Of a stretch of DNA of 64,000 nucleotides, positions 26,472 to 35,644 are shown piece after piece. The stretch comes from Rhodobacteraceae bacterium F11138 (GTDB taxonomy: Bacteria > Pseudomonadota > Alphaproteobacteria > Rhodobacterales > Rhodobacteraceae), in NCBI GenBank assembly GCA_016521575.1, contig JAEKDP010000004.1, positions 248,001 to 312,000 of the forward strand, given 5' to 3'. The position numbers and the translations under genes are program-made. The notes below the pieces were generated by a model that saw only the letters and a program-made list of their open reading frames with translations, was not told where the DNA came from and searched no databases. Position 1 is the stretch's first letter; every line of letters begins with the position of its first letter.

Positions 26472-27421
26472 TTGCCCTCTGTCTGGCCATAGTCAACCTG
26501 TGGAACGCCCAGGGATTTGGCGATGTCACGGTTCATCTGCGCGCGCTCATGTTCGGATTTGAAGCGCACATAGTGCAGCCGGGGAAACCGCAGCTGCAAA
26601 GTCGGCATGCCCCGGAACGGGCTGGAGTTTGCCAGAATAATCAGCGGCTTGCCCCGGTGCGGTGTTTTCACGGCCTCGCGCATCTGGTCCAGATTGTGCC
26701 CGTCGACCCAGACGGCAACTCCGCCGAATTGCTCGATCTTGGCGCCGATGTCGCCGACCTCCATCACCGAACCCATCGCCCCGTCACATTGCTGCCGGTT
26801 CACGTCCATGATCGCATACAGATTGTCGATGCGGTGATGTGCGGCGGCGGCGATGGCTTCCCAGGTCTGGCCCTCCTGCACTTCGCCGTCGGACATATAG
26901 ACCCAGGTGCGCCCCGGTTCACCCCGGCGTTTGCGGCCCCAGGCCAATCCGGCGGCGGTCGAGAACCCGATGCCCAGCGTGCCGTTATGCACCTCCATGC
27001 CGGGGCTGTGTTCGGCCCCGATCATCTCGACGCTGGACCCGTCCTTGTTGAACATCTCCAACCCTTCCGGGGCCATGCGGCCGACTTCGATAAGGGTGGC
27101 ATAGGCGACCAGCGCATAATGTGCGGGGGCAATGAACAGGCGGTCGAACTCGGGCGCGGCGGGGCCGTTGTACCCGGCCCCGGTGTGATAGTCGGGATTG
27201 TCCGCAGACGGTACGCCGCCAAACGGTTTCGGAATCATCGGCAGGGTCGGCGCGCCCAGGGTCAGCTCTTCGTTATAAAGCCAGGCCAGTTGCTCGGCGG
27301 CCGAACAGGCCTGGGACAGATAGCCACCGTTGTTGCGCATGGCATGTTCGAACACGCGGCGGCGGATGCCAAGGGCGACCTCCTCGGTGCTCTTGTCGTT
27401 GCGGCGCAGGGCTTCGGGCAT
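26468..27421 (-). CDS. Split transketolase, N-terminal (ThDP-binding) subunit
   Basis: 317 aa. The ThDP diphosphate motif reads YMSDGEVQEGQTWEA...IMDVN (roughly 160-190), equal to GDGE...N with Ser for the first Gly. GHNLDQMREAV and GKPLIILANS follow as in transketolases. GAEHSPGMEVHNGTLGIGFSTAAG precedes the motif. The ATG at 27421 has AAGG 9 bases before it. Separated from the binding-protein gene upstream by 74 bp that contain a hairpin. Confidence 0.9.
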   Translation of the reverse strand: MPEALRRNDKSTEEVALGIRRRVFEHAMRNNGGYLSQACSAAEQLAWLYNEELTLGAPTLPMIPKPFGGVPSADNPDYHTGAGYNGPAAPEFDRLFIAPAHYALVAYATLIEVGRMAPEGLEMFNKDGSSVEMIGAEHSPGMEVHNGTLGIGFSTAAGLAWGRKRRGEPGRTWVYMSDGEVQEGQTWEAIAAAAHHRIDNLYAIMDVNRQQCDGAMGSVMEVGDIGAKIEQFGGVAVWVDGHNLDQMREAVKTPHRGKPLIILANSSPFRGMPTLQLRFPRLHYVRFKSEHERAQMNRDIAKSLGVPQVDYGQTEGK

Positions 27422-27460
27422 GGCAGAACCTTCTGAACGTCATTCGGCGGGATTTGTGCA

Positions 27461-27479
27461 GGGGGCCAGCCCGGCCCCC
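27461..27479 (-). terminator. Intercistronic hairpin between binding protein and transketolase genes
   Basis: GGGGGCC (27461-27467) and GGCCCCC (27473-27479) form a 7-bp G+C stem around 5 bases. There is no U-run. In an importer operon this position, just after the binding-protein gene, is where RNA-stabilising or partly terminating hairpins let the receptor be made in excess. Confidence 0.4.
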
Positions 27480-27495
27480 CGCGGGATCGTCGGTG

Positions 27496-28548
27496 TCAGC
27501 GTGACGGCAGCGGCATCCAATCCGGAACCGCCACGTCGGCATGCGCGAATTGCGGCATCTGTTGCGACAGGGATTCCATGTTGGTGATGTCCTTTTCATT
27601 CAGGAAATCCTGCGTGATCAGGGTTGGCGGCACGATGACGGATTCTCCGGGGTCTTCGCCGGCCAGCATCATCGCCAATGCCCGCACGCTGACCTCGCCG
27701 ACCACAGCCGGATTGGTGGCGACGGTTGCCGCCCAGGCGCTGTCCGGTTCGCGCATGGCCGAGATATCCGCTGTCGACACATCGGCGGAATAGATCTTGA
27801 TGTCGCTGGACAGACCGGCTTCGTCCACGGCGATCTTCACCCCTTTGGCGAATTCGTCATAGGGTGCGAAAATCACGTTGATGTCGGGATTGGCCTGCAG
27901 CACCGAGCGGGCCTGATTGGCGTTCGAATTGGCAATCGGATTGTCCAGCGTGCCGAATTGCGCCACCTCCGTGATGCCTGAATACTCGGCGCGGATATCC
28001 TGCCAGGCCTTGTCGCGGCGATCCAGCGGCGCGATGCCCGGCACATAGACATAGGCCGCATTCCAGCTATCGCCATTGTCCTTGATTGCCTGTTCCAGCG
28101 CCAGCTTGCCCAGCAGATAATCGGATTGTTCGATCTGTGGGATGGCCGCGTTCTCGACGTCCACATCGAAGGCCACGACCTTGATGCCCGCATCCACCGC
28201 ACGCTGCGCGGCCTCTTGCATCGACTCGGTCAGGCCATGCTGGATGATGATGCCGTCCACGCCCAGGGCAATGGCCTGATCAACCATATCCGCCTGCAAG
28301 GCTGCGTCCTGGCGGCTGTCCAGAACCCGCAGATCGACACCCAGGGCTTCGGCTTGCGCTTCGACACCGCCCAGGTAGGCCTGAAAGAAATCACCGGTGG
28401 ACAGATAGCGCACCAGCGCAATCTGCACCTCGCCCGCGTTGTCGAAAGGGGCCGGCATGTCCGCGGCCTGTACGGCGCCTCCCAATGCCGTGCTGGCCAG
28501 AAAGGCCGCGCTGCCCAGTTTGATGAATCCGCGTCTGAAAAGTTCCAT
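27496..28548 (-). CDS. Sugar ABC transporter substrate-binding protein (RbsB-like)
   Basis: 350 aa. The start MELFRRGFIKLGSAAFLASTALGGAVQA contains RRGFIK, a twin-arginine type export signal, with cleavage near AVQA-AD. A Peripla_BP_4 fold follows, including VDGIIIQHGLTESMQEAAQRAVDAGIKVVAFDVDV and a C-terminal lobe. It is the receptor of the importer with the next two genes and defines the cluster's substrate as a sugar or sugar-like molecule. A Tat signal on such a receptor would mean it folds before export. Confidence 0.88.
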   Translation of the reverse strand: MELFRRGFIKLGSAAFLASTALGGAVQAADMPAPFDNAGEVQIALVRYLSTGDFFQAYLGGVEAQAEALGVDLRVLDSRQDAALQADMVDQAIALGVDGIIIQHGLTESMQEAAQRAVDAGIKVVAFDVDVENAAIPQIEQSDYLLGKLALEQAIKDNGDSWNAAYVYVPGIAPLDRRDKAWQDIRAEYSGITEVAQFGTLDNPIANSNANQARSVLQANPDINVIFAPYDEFAKGVKIAVDEAGLSSDIKIYSADVSTADISAMREPDSAWAATVATNPAVVGEVSVRALAMMLAGEDPGESVIVPPTLITQDFLNEKDITNMESLSQQMPQFAHADVAVPDWMPLPSR

Positions 28549-28586
28549 TTTGTCCTCCCATTGGACGATTGTGCGGTTCCCCGCGA

Positions 28587-29600
28587 TCAGTGCCCGCCGC
28601 CACCCCGTCTTGACGACAGCGCAAAAGTGAACACAAGAGCGACGACAAGCACCGCCCCTTTGACGAAATCCTGTGTATAATAGGGCGCATTCATCATCGT
28701 CAGCCCCTGCAACAGGATGCCGACAAAAAGCGCGCCGACCGCGGTGCCAAAGGCATTCGGTTTGGCCGCGCCCAGCACCGCAAACCCGATCAGACCGGCA
28801 GCGACGGAATCCAGCAACAGGTTGTTGCCGCTGGCGATGTCGCCACGCCCCAGCCGCGCCGCCAGCAGAATACCCCCGACCGAGGCCAGCACGCCCGAAA
28901 TCATGTAGGCAAGGATCTTGTAGCGGGTCACGTTGGTTCCCGCCAATCCGGCCGCGCGCTCATTCGAGCCGATGGCATACATCAGCCGCCCGTGGCGCGT
29001 CAGTTCCAGGAACACCCAGACCAGCACACCGACGATCAGGAACACCACCACCGGCACCGGGATCAGGTTTTCCAGTACCAGATCGAACCGATGCCGTCCC
29101 AGCCACAGAAAGGCGGGCGAAAACACGCCCTCGGCGGTCGAGCCATCGGGCAGGTTCATACCCGTGGAAATCGACCGCCCCTCGGTCGGAATGCGCTGCA
29201 GGCCGATCAGCAGGAACATCATCCCCAGCGTCGCCAGCAGGTCGGGCACCTTCATCTTGACGATCAGCAGCCCGTTGACCAGCCCGACCAACGCGCCCAT
29301 CAGCAGACAGGCAATGACGGCCACCACGGCGGATTGTTCAAGCACGACCATCATATAGGCCGACAGCATCAAGGCCGACGTAGCCACCGATCCGATCGAC
29401 AGGTCAAACCCGCCCACAACAAGCGTACAGGTCACCCCCAGGGCAAGAATGCCGGTGATGGCCACCGATTGAAAAATGAACACGGCCGAACGCGGCCCGG
29501 CGAACCCGCTGGCCGCAACACTGAAGAAAATCACCAATCCGGCCAGCAGGATCAGAAACCCGTAACGGATCGCGAAATTCAGGATAGTCTGGTTTTGCAT
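28587..29600 (-). CDS. Sugar ABC transporter permease (RbsC-like)
   Basis: 337 aa with about 8-10 hydrophobic helices. The RbsC motifs LALGVTCTLVVGGFDLSIGSV and YAIGSNERAAGLAGTNVTRYKILAY (coupling loop) are present, followed by GRGDIASGNNLLLDSVAA. One permease gene in the operon implies a homodimer. It lies 4 bp after the ATPase gene. Confidence 0.92.
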   Translation of the reverse strand: MQNQTILNFAIRYGFLILLAGLVIFFSVAASGFAGPRSAVFIFQSVAITGILALGVTCTLVVGGFDLSIGSVATSALMLSAYMMVVLEQSAVVAVIACLLMGALVGLVNGLLIVKMKVPDLLATLGMMFLLIGLQRIPTEGRSISTGMNLPDGSTAEGVFSPAFLWLGRHRFDLVLENLIPVPVVVFLIVGVLVWVFLELTRHGRLMYAIGSNERAAGLAGTNVTRYKILAYMISGVLASVGGILLAARLGRGDIASGNNLLLDSVAAGLIGFAVLGAAKPNAFGTAVGALFVGILLQGLTMMNAPYYTQDFVKGAVLVVALVFTFALSSRRGGGGH

Positions 29601-29604
29601 CGTT

Positions 29605-31116
29605 TCAGTTCAGCCCCATTGCGATTTCCTGACCGGAGATCTGAGCCAGCATCCGGTTGAGATCGACGTTTTCATTGCGGTGTTCACCCACCAGTGCTTC
29701 TTCATTCAGGATTATGATGCGGTCGGCAATTTCCAGCGCCTCGTCCGGTTCAGCCGCGAACACCAGCGTCGCGCGGTCTGCGGCCCCGTCCCGGATGCGG
29801 TTGCCGATATCGCGCCGCGCGCGGATATCCACGCCCTGGAACGGTTCGTCCAGCAACAGCACCTGACTGGGCTCGGCCAGCCAGCGCCCGACCATGACTT
29901 TCTGCTGATTGCCCCCTGACAGCGTGTCGATCGCGTCGTTGGACCCCTGACACACGATGCCAAGGTGATCGATCATCGAACGTGCGGTGGTGCGCTCGCT
30001 GGTGGCGGACAGGAACGACAGGTGCGAATGACGGCGCGTGAACGGCAGGGTGATGTTGCCGGTGATGTCCAGATCCGGGATGACACCATTGCTGGCGCGA
30101 TCCTTGGAACACAGAAAGACCCCCGAGCGGATCGCGTCACGCGGCGATACAGGCGCGTACTGCGTCCCGTTCAGGGTCATCGTCCCGCCCGCGGCCGGTG
30201 CCAGCCCGAACAGGATCGACGCCAGTGCGGATTTGCCGCTGCCCAACAGCCCGGTCACCGCGACCACCTCGCCCCGGCAGACGCTCAGATCGATCGGGGG
30301 ACTATCGGGGGACAACTGCAAGCCTTGCAGACGCAAGACCTGAGGGCCGGGCGCGGGAATGGTGATGTCAACCGAGGTCAACCCGTGTCCCAGCATCGCG
30401 GTGACCGCACCTTCGTAATCCAGCGGCGTGTCTTCAAAAACACCGGAAATCTGCCCGTCCCGCATCGAAATGATACGGTCCGCGATGCGGCGGATGTCGG
30501 ACATGCGATGTGAAATATACAGGATCGCCACACCCTGTTCGCGCAGACGATCCAGCAATGCGAACAGCCGTTCGGCTTCGGTTGCGGACAGCGACGAGGT
30601 CGGTTCGTCCAGGATCAGAACCTTGGGATGGCGTGCCATGGCGCGCGCAATGGCGATCAGCTGCCGTTCGGCAACGCCCAGATCGCCGACCTTGGCGCGC
30701 ACATCCAGATCCAGCCCCATTGCCGCTGCGATCCGACTCGCTTCGGCACGCAGCGCGCGGCTGCGGACAAAGAAGCCGGATCCGGCGTCGGCCAACCGGT
30801 CCAGCATAAGATTCGATGCGACGTCCAGATCGGGGATGACGCCATCGTTGATCGATTGATGAACCGTGACGACACCCGCCCGGATCGCTTCGGCCGGTGT
30901 CGCCGGAGCATAGGGCTGACCGAACAGTTCGATACGGCCGCCATCGGGTTGATGCACGCCGCACAACAGCTTGACCAGCGTCGATTTTCCGGCCCCGTTG
31001 GCCCCCATCAGAACCGTCACCTGCCCCGATGCCAGGGTCAGGTCAATACCGCGCAAGACCCGGTTTGGCCCGAATGCCTTTTCGACTCCGGCAATGGTGC
31101 AGGCTGCATTCGTCAT
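29605..31116 (-). CDS. Sugar ABC transporter ATP-binding protein (RbsA-like, two ATPase domains)
   Basis: 503 aa from ATG 31116, preceded by GGGAGGA; a longer frame runs through the promoter and is not used. It holds two ATPase domains in tandem. Domain 1 has Walker A GANGAGKST, a signature reading DLGVAERQL and Walker B LILDEPTSSLS. Domain 2 has Walker A-like GLLGSGKSA, signature LSGGNQQK and Walker B LLLDEPFQGVD. Asymmetry between the domains is normal for RbsA, and the length is normal too. It is the first gene of the leftward arm: ATPase, permease, receptor, transketolase N, transketolase C, RuBisCO-like protein. Confidence 0.93.
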   Translation of the reverse strand: MTNAACTIAGVEKAFGPNRVLRGIDLTLASGQVTVLMGANGAGKSTLVKLLCGVHQPDGGRIELFGQPYAPATPAEAIRAGVVTVHQSINDGVIPDLDVASNLMLDRLADAGSGFFVRSRALRAEASRIAAAMGLDLDVRAKVGDLGVAERQLIAIARAMARHPKVLILDEPTSSLSATEAERLFALLDRLREQGVAILYISHRMSDIRRIADRIISMRDGQISGVFEDTPLDYEGAVTAMLGHGLTSVDITIPAPGPQVLRLQGLQLSPDSPPIDLSVCRGEVVAVTGLLGSGKSALASILFGLAPAAGGTMTLNGTQYAPVSPRDAIRSGVFLCSKDRASNGVIPDLDITGNITLPFTRRHSHLSFLSATSERTTARSMIDHLGIVCQGSNDAIDTLSGGNQQKVMVGRWLAEPSQVLLLDEPFQGVDIRARRDIGNRIRDGAADRATLVFAAEPDEALEIADRIIILNEEALVGEHRNENVDLNRMLAQISGQEIAMGLN

Positions 31117-31150
31117 CTGGTCCTCCCGCAGCGGATCGTTAGGCGCAAAA

Positions 31151-31180
31151 TGACAAATGTCAACACTCTTGACAAATGAT
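31151..31180. promoter_or_regulatory. Operator candidates in the divergent sugar-cluster promoter
   Basis: TGACAAATGTCA (31151-31162) is a palindrome with TGAC/GTCA arms; a second TGACAAATGAT starts at 31170, 19 bp further. Sites of the TGA(A)CA-n-TGT(T)CA kind are bound by SorC-family regulators, and such a regulator is encoded at 35645. On the minus strand TTGACA (31163-31158) followed 16-17 bp later by TAACGAT could be the -35/-10 of the transporter promoter, so binding here would block it. Confidence 0.5.
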
Positions 31181-31229
31181 AGGCACAAGTCAGAGTGATG
31201 GCGCGAAAACGGAGGATGGAGGACCACCG

Positions 31230-32495
31230 ATGAGCAACCTGCCTGCGGGCTATGCCCCCCTGACAGTGGAAACCCTGGGTGCCCGGCTGGGCGGTCTGAA
31301 AGACGTGGCCAGCCGCATCGGCGGCGATCCCGGCACATGGGACGTGCGCGAAGTCGGAGATGGCAATCTCAATCTGGTGTTCATCGTCAGCGGCCCAACC
31401 GGCAGCGTCGTGGTCAAGCAGGCCCTGCCCTATGTGCGGCTGGTCGGCGACAGCTGGCCCCTGCCGCTGAAACGGGCGTTCTTCGAATACCACGCCCTGA
31501 CCAGGCAGGCTGCGCGGGACCCCGGCGTGGTTCCGGGCGTCTATCATTTCGACGAAGCGCAAGCCTTGATCGTGATGGAATTCCTGACGCCTCATACCAT
31601 CCTGCGCGGGCGTCTGATCGCGGGGCAGAAAACCGGCGGGTTGGCCGACACTCTGGGCCGGTTTGCTGCCCGCACCGCCTTTCGCGGGTCGGACCTGAGC
31701 CTGCCCACCGCCGAGCGCAAGGCCGACGCGGCACTGTTCCTGGCCAACGTCGAACTCTGCGACATTACCGAGGGGCTGGTGTTCACCGACCCCTATTTCG
31801 ATGCAGAGCGCAATCATCACACCGCCGGGCTGAACCCGGTGGTCGCGATGCTGCGCAGCGATGTCGCGATGAAGACCCAAGTGCAACACATGCTGACCCG
31901 TTTTGCCAGCAACGGCGAAACCATGTTGCACGGGGATCTGCATACCGGATCGGTCATGTGCACCGGGGATGACGTCAAGGTGATCGACCCGGAATTCGCC
32001 TGTTATGGGCCGATGGGTTTTGATCTGGGCATGATGCTGGCCAATTTCCTGATGGCCTATTTCAGCCAGCCGGCCCATCGCAGCGCGTCGGATCTGAAGG
32101 ATTTCCAGGATTGGATCCTGCTGGTGACGCAAGACATATGTGCCGCCTACACAGACGAATTTACCCGGCTCTGGCATGACGAACGCACCGGTATTCTGTA
32201 TCCCCGCAGCCTGTTCGAGGACCAGGGACACAGTTCAGAGGCCGCACTGACCCAGAAGCTGGCTGCGATCTGGCAGGATGCGATGGGGTTCTGCGGCATC
32301 GAAATGCACCGCCGGGTGCTGTCGCTGGCCCACAACGCCGAATTCGAGACCATCGAGGACGAGACCCTGCGCGCGGGTCTTGAGGCTCGCAACCTGATGA
32401 TGGGCCGGGATCTGATCCTGAACCGGGCCGATACCGCGGATGCGGGCGCCCTGATCGCGCTCGCCCAAAGCTATAACGAAAGGGACTTCACATGA
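31230..32495 (+). CDS. mtnK: S-methyl-5-thioribose kinase family protein (MtnK-like sugar-1-kinase)
   Basis: 421 aa from ATG 31230, which follows GGAGGA. It is MtnK-like throughout: EVGDGNLNLVF, VVKQALPYVRLVGDSWPL, catalytic HGDLHTGS (His234-Asp236) and the metal-binding DPEF (about 253-256). MtnK phosphorylates 5-methylthioribose on C1; related enzymes accept 5-deoxyribose. No other genes of the methionine-salvage dioxygenase route (mtnB, mtnC, mtnD) are present, so the substrate may be a 5-deoxy or other modified pentose brought in by the divergent importer. It overlaps mtnA by 4 bp. Confidence 0.9.
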   Translation: MSNLPAGYAPLTVETLGARLGGLKDVASRIGGDPGTWDVREVGDGNLNLVFIVSGPTGSVVVKQALPYVRLVGDSWPLPLKRAFFEYHALTRQAARDPGVVPGVYHFDEAQALIVMEFLTPHTILRGRLIAGQKTGGLADTLGRFAARTAFRGSDLSLPTAERKADAALFLANVELCDITEGLVFTDPYFDAERNHHTAGLNPVVAMLRSDVAMKTQVQHMLTRFASNGETMLHGDLHTGSVMCTGDDVKVIDPEFACYGPMGFDLGMMLANFLMAYFSQPAHRSASDLKDFQDWILLVTQDICAAYTDEFTRLWHDERTGILYPRSLFEDQGHSSEAALTQKLAAIWQDAMGFCGIEMHRRVLSLAHNAEFETIEDETLRAGLEARNLMMGRDLILNRADTADAGALIALAQSYNERDFT

Positions 32496-33595
32496 AGGTC
32501 AACGGCACCCCCTACCGGTCGATCTGGTATGATCACGACACCGCCGAGGTTCGCATCATCGATCAACGCTGGCTGCCCCATGATTTCCGCATTGCCACGC
32601 TGAAATCGCGCGCCGATTTTGCCACCGCGATTTATGAAATGTGGGTGCGGGGTGCTCCTTTGATCGGGGTAACCGCGGCCTACGGCATGGCCGAAGACAT
32701 GGCGCGCGATCCATCGGATGCCAATCTGGACGCCACCTGGGAGGCATTGAACGCCACCCGTCCCACCGCCATCAACCTGCGGTGGGCGCTGGACCGATGC
32801 CGCGCCCATCTGGCCCCCTTGGCCCCGGCCGACCGCGCCGAGGCCGCGATGCAACTGGCGCATGACATGGCAGAGGAAGACGTGGACATAAACCGTCGCA
32901 TCGGGCAGCACGGTCTGGCGCTTATCCGCGACATTGCATCGCGCAAACCGGCAGGAGAGCCGGTCCGCCTGTTGACCCATTGCAACGCCGGCTGGCTGGC
33001 CACCGTGGACTGGGGCACCGCCACCAGCCCGATGTTCCAGGCGGCGGATGCCGGGTTGAATATCCATGTCTGGGTGGATGAAACCCGCCCACGCAATCAG
33101 GGTGCCCTGACCGCATGGGAGCTGAACAGCCACGGCGTCAGCCACGCCTATGTCACCGACAATGCCGGCGGGCATCTGATGCAGCATGGCATGGTCGACA
33201 TGGTCATCACAGGCACCGACCGCACCACCGCGCAAGGCGATGTGTGCAACAAGATCGGCACCTATCTCAAGGCGCTGGCGGCGCAGGACAACAACGTGCC
33301 GTTCTATGTCGCCCTGCCTTCGCCCACCATCGACTGGACATTGCGCGACGGCGTGGCCGAAATCCCGATCGAGGAACGCAACCCCCGCGAAGTCAGCCAT
33401 GTCCAGGGGATCGGAACCGATGGGGCCATCACCGAAGTACAGGTGACGCCCCAGGGTTCGGAAGTCGGCAATCCAGCCTTCGATGTCACCCCGGCGAGGC
33501 TGGTCACCGGCCTGATCACCGAACGCGGCACCAGCCCGGCGACCGCCGAAGGCCTGGCAGCGATGTTCCCGGAACACGCCAGCAAGGTGGCCTGA
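32492..33595 (+). CDS. mtnA: S-methyl-5-thioribose-1-phosphate isomerase family protein (MtnA-like)
   Basis: 367 aa. eIF2B-alpha-like fold with GAPLIGVTAAYG near residue 55, the catalytic Cys164 in LTHCNAGWLAT and Asp243 in ITGTDRTTAQGDVCNKIGTY. All MtnA landmarks are intact. It converts an aldose 1-phosphate (5-methylthioribose-1-P or a 5-deoxy analogue) to the ketose 1-phosphate. Coupled to mtnK and, through a one-base TGATG overlap, to the aldolase fusion that can cleave its product. Confidence 0.93.
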   Translation: MKVNGTPYRSIWYDHDTAEVRIIDQRWLPHDFRIATLKSRADFATAIYEMWVRGAPLIGVTAAYGMAEDMARDPSDANLDATWEALNATRPTAINLRWALDRCRAHLAPLAPADRAEAAMQLAHDMAEEDVDINRRIGQHGLALIRDIASRKPAGEPVRLLTHCNAGWLATVDWGTATSPMFQAADAGLNIHVWVDETRPRNQGALTAWELNSHGVSHAYVTDNAGGHLMQHGMVDMVITGTDRTTAQGDVCNKIGTYLKALAAQDNNVPFYVALPSPTIDWTLRDGVAEIPIEERNPREVSHVQGIGTDGAITEVQVTPQGSEVGNPAFDVTPARLVTGLITERGTSPATAEGLAAMFPEHASKVA

Positions 33596-35634
33596 TGAGC
33601 ATGATTGAAAATCGCTGGTCCGACAAGGAAGCGGAGACATGGCTGACCCAGGCCGGGGACGATCCGGCGGACCGGGATCTCGCGTTGCGGGTCTATACCA
33701 GCCGCCTCATCGGTCAGAATCCCGATCTGGTGATGCACGGCGGCGGCAATACTTCGGTAAAGGTCACGCGCCCCGACCTGTTCGGCACGCCGCAACAGGT
33801 CCTGCACGTCAAGGGGTCGGGCTGGGATCTGGACACCATTCTTGCCCCCGGTCTGCCCGGCGTTCGGCTTGCGCCGCTTCACGATCTGCGCCGACTCGAC
33901 GCGCTGTCGGATGAACAGATGGTCAACGTCCAGCGTCAGAACCTGCTGGACAGCACCGCACCCAACCCATCGGTTGAAACGCTGCTGCATGCCTATCTGC
34001 CGCACAAATACGTCGACCACACCCACGCCACGCCGTTTCTGGTGCTTGCCAACCTGCCGTATGCCGAAACGGTGGCACGACAGATCTTTGGCGACCGGCT
34101 GGCGATCGTGCCCTATATCATGCCGGGCTTCAAACTTTCGAAGGTCGCCGCCGAGGCATACGAGGCCAATCCGGATGTCGAAGGCATCCTGTTGCTGAAC
34201 CATGGGCATTTCGCATTCGGCGAGACCGCGCGCGAAAGTTATGAACGCATTGTCGCACACACCAATGAAGCGGCGGCCTATCTGGGGATGGACAGCGCGA
34301 CCCGTCTGGGCCACCGCACCACCGCCACAAAACCCGAAACCCTGCCCATGTTGCGCGGCATACTGGCTGAACGCGCCGGGCCGGACGCGCCGATGCCGGT
34401 GCTGGACCTGCGCAACGGCCCCGAGGTGATGGGCTTTCTCGACCGCCCGGATGTGGCCGAGCTGTCAACCCGCGGCGTTGCCTCGCCCGATCATGTGATC
34501 CGCACCAAGGGCGCGCCGGTGGTGATCACCGCCGATCATCTGGCACAGGGGCGCGATGGAATCGCCGCCGCCATCGATGACTTCAGCGCCGCCTATCGCG
34601 ACTATTTCAACCGCCAGAACGCCCGCGTCGGCGGCATCAAGACGATGCTGACGCCGCTGCCCAACCTGGCATGGATCCACGGTGTCGGATTGGTCGGCAT
34701 CGGAGCCAATGCCAAGGCCGCCTCGGTCGCCGCCGATATCGGTGAACAGAACCTGCGGGTGCGCGCCGTGGCCGAAGATGCGGGCGGGTTCCGCCCCATC
34801 GGCGAAGACGATCTGTTTGATATGGAATACTGGTCGCTGGAGCAGGCCAAGCTGGGCAAGGGCACACCGCCCGCGCTGGGGGGGCGTGTGGTGATGATCA
34901 CAGGCGCAGCCGGTGCCATCGGACAGGCCACCGCCCGCGCCTTTGCCGATCAGGGGGCGCAGCTTGTGCTGGTGGATCGCGATGAAGCCGCATTGAAGAC
35001 CGCGCTGGAAATGCTGGGCACACACCATACGGCCATTGCGCTGGACGTCACCGCCGAAAATGCGGCGGAAAGCGCGATCCAACGGGCCGTCGAAACCTTT
35101 GGCGGGCTGGACATATTGGTGTCCAATGCCGGCGCCGCCCTGACCGGGTCCATGATGGAGTTGGCCGAATCAGATCTGCGCGATGCGTTCGAGTTGAATT
35201 TCTTTGCCCATCACCGCTTTGCCAGGGCCGCAAGCGCCCTGTTTCTGCGGCAGGAGCGTGGCGGTCAGATCCTGTTCAACATCTCGAAACAGGCCATCAA
35301 TCCGGGGCGCAATTTCGGTGCCTACGGGCTGCCCAAGGCCTCGACCCTGTTCCTGATGCGGCAACTGGCGCTGGAACTGGGCGAGTTCGGCATAAGGGTC
35401 AACGGCATCAACGCCGATCGCATCCGCTCAGGATTGCTGACCGATGCGTTCATCAATGAACGAGCCACGGCGCGCGGCACCGACGCGGCGGGATACATGG
35501 CCGGCAACCTGCTGCGGCGCGAAGTCGAAGCACAGCACGTCGCCCGCGCGTTTGTCGCCCTAGCCCTGTCAGAACGGACCACGGCCCATGTGATGACCGT
35601 GGACGGGGGAAACATCGAAGCCGCGTTGCGCTAG
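33595..35634 (+). CDS. Bifunctional class II aldolase / short-chain dehydrogenase (RhaD-like fusion)
   Basis: 679 aa from ATG 33595; the larger frame upstream overlaps mtnA out of frame. The N-terminal ~400 residues are a class II aldolase/adducin domain (HGGGNTSVK, zinc site HTHATP, LLNHGHFAFG). The C-terminal ~260 residues are an SDR with the NAD-binding TGAAGAIG, NAGAA and catalytic YGLPK. Such fusions are known for rhamnulose-1-phosphate aldolase/lactaldehyde dehydrogenase. After MtnA the aldolase could cut a ketose-1-P to DHAP plus a C2 aldehyde, and the SDR could oxidise or reduce that aldehyde. The substrate identity is inferred. Confidence 0.9.
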   Translation: MSMIENRWSDKEAETWLTQAGDDPADRDLALRVYTSRLIGQNPDLVMHGGGNTSVKVTRPDLFGTPQQVLHVKGSGWDLDTILAPGLPGVRLAPLHDLRRLDALSDEQMVNVQRQNLLDSTAPNPSVETLLHAYLPHKYVDHTHATPFLVLANLPYAETVARQIFGDRLAIVPYIMPGFKLSKVAAEAYEANPDVEGILLLNHGHFAFGETARESYERIVAHTNEAAAYLGMDSATRLGHRTTATKPETLPMLRGILAERAGPDAPMPVLDLRNGPEVMGFLDRPDVAELSTRGVASPDHVIRTKGAPVVITADHLAQGRDGIAAAIDDFSAAYRDYFNRQNARVGGIKTMLTPLPNLAWIHGVGLVGIGANAKAASVAADIGEQNLRVRAVAEDAGGFRPIGEDDLFDMEYWSLEQAKLGKGTPPALGGRVVMITGAAGAIGQATARAFADQGAQLVLVDRDEAALKTALEMLGTHHTAIALDVTAENAAESAIQRAVETFGGLDILVSNAGAALTGSMMELAESDLRDAFELNFFAHHRFARAASALFLRQERGGQILFNISKQAINPGRNFGAYGLPKASTLFLMRQLALELGEFGIRVNGINADRIRSGLLTDAFINERATARGTDAAGYMAGNLLRREVEAQHVARAFVALALSERTTAHVMTVDGGNIEAALR

Positions 35635-35644
35635 GAGGTCCGCC

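Noticed and set aside
32492-33595. MtnA homologue read as ribose-1,5-bisphosphate isomerase, giving a RuBP pathway with the RuBisCO-like protein
   Set aside because: The protein carries the MtnA catalytic Cys and Asp blocks and sits with MtnK. The RuBisCO-like protein lacks residues needed for carboxylation, so a CO2-fixing bypass is not supported.
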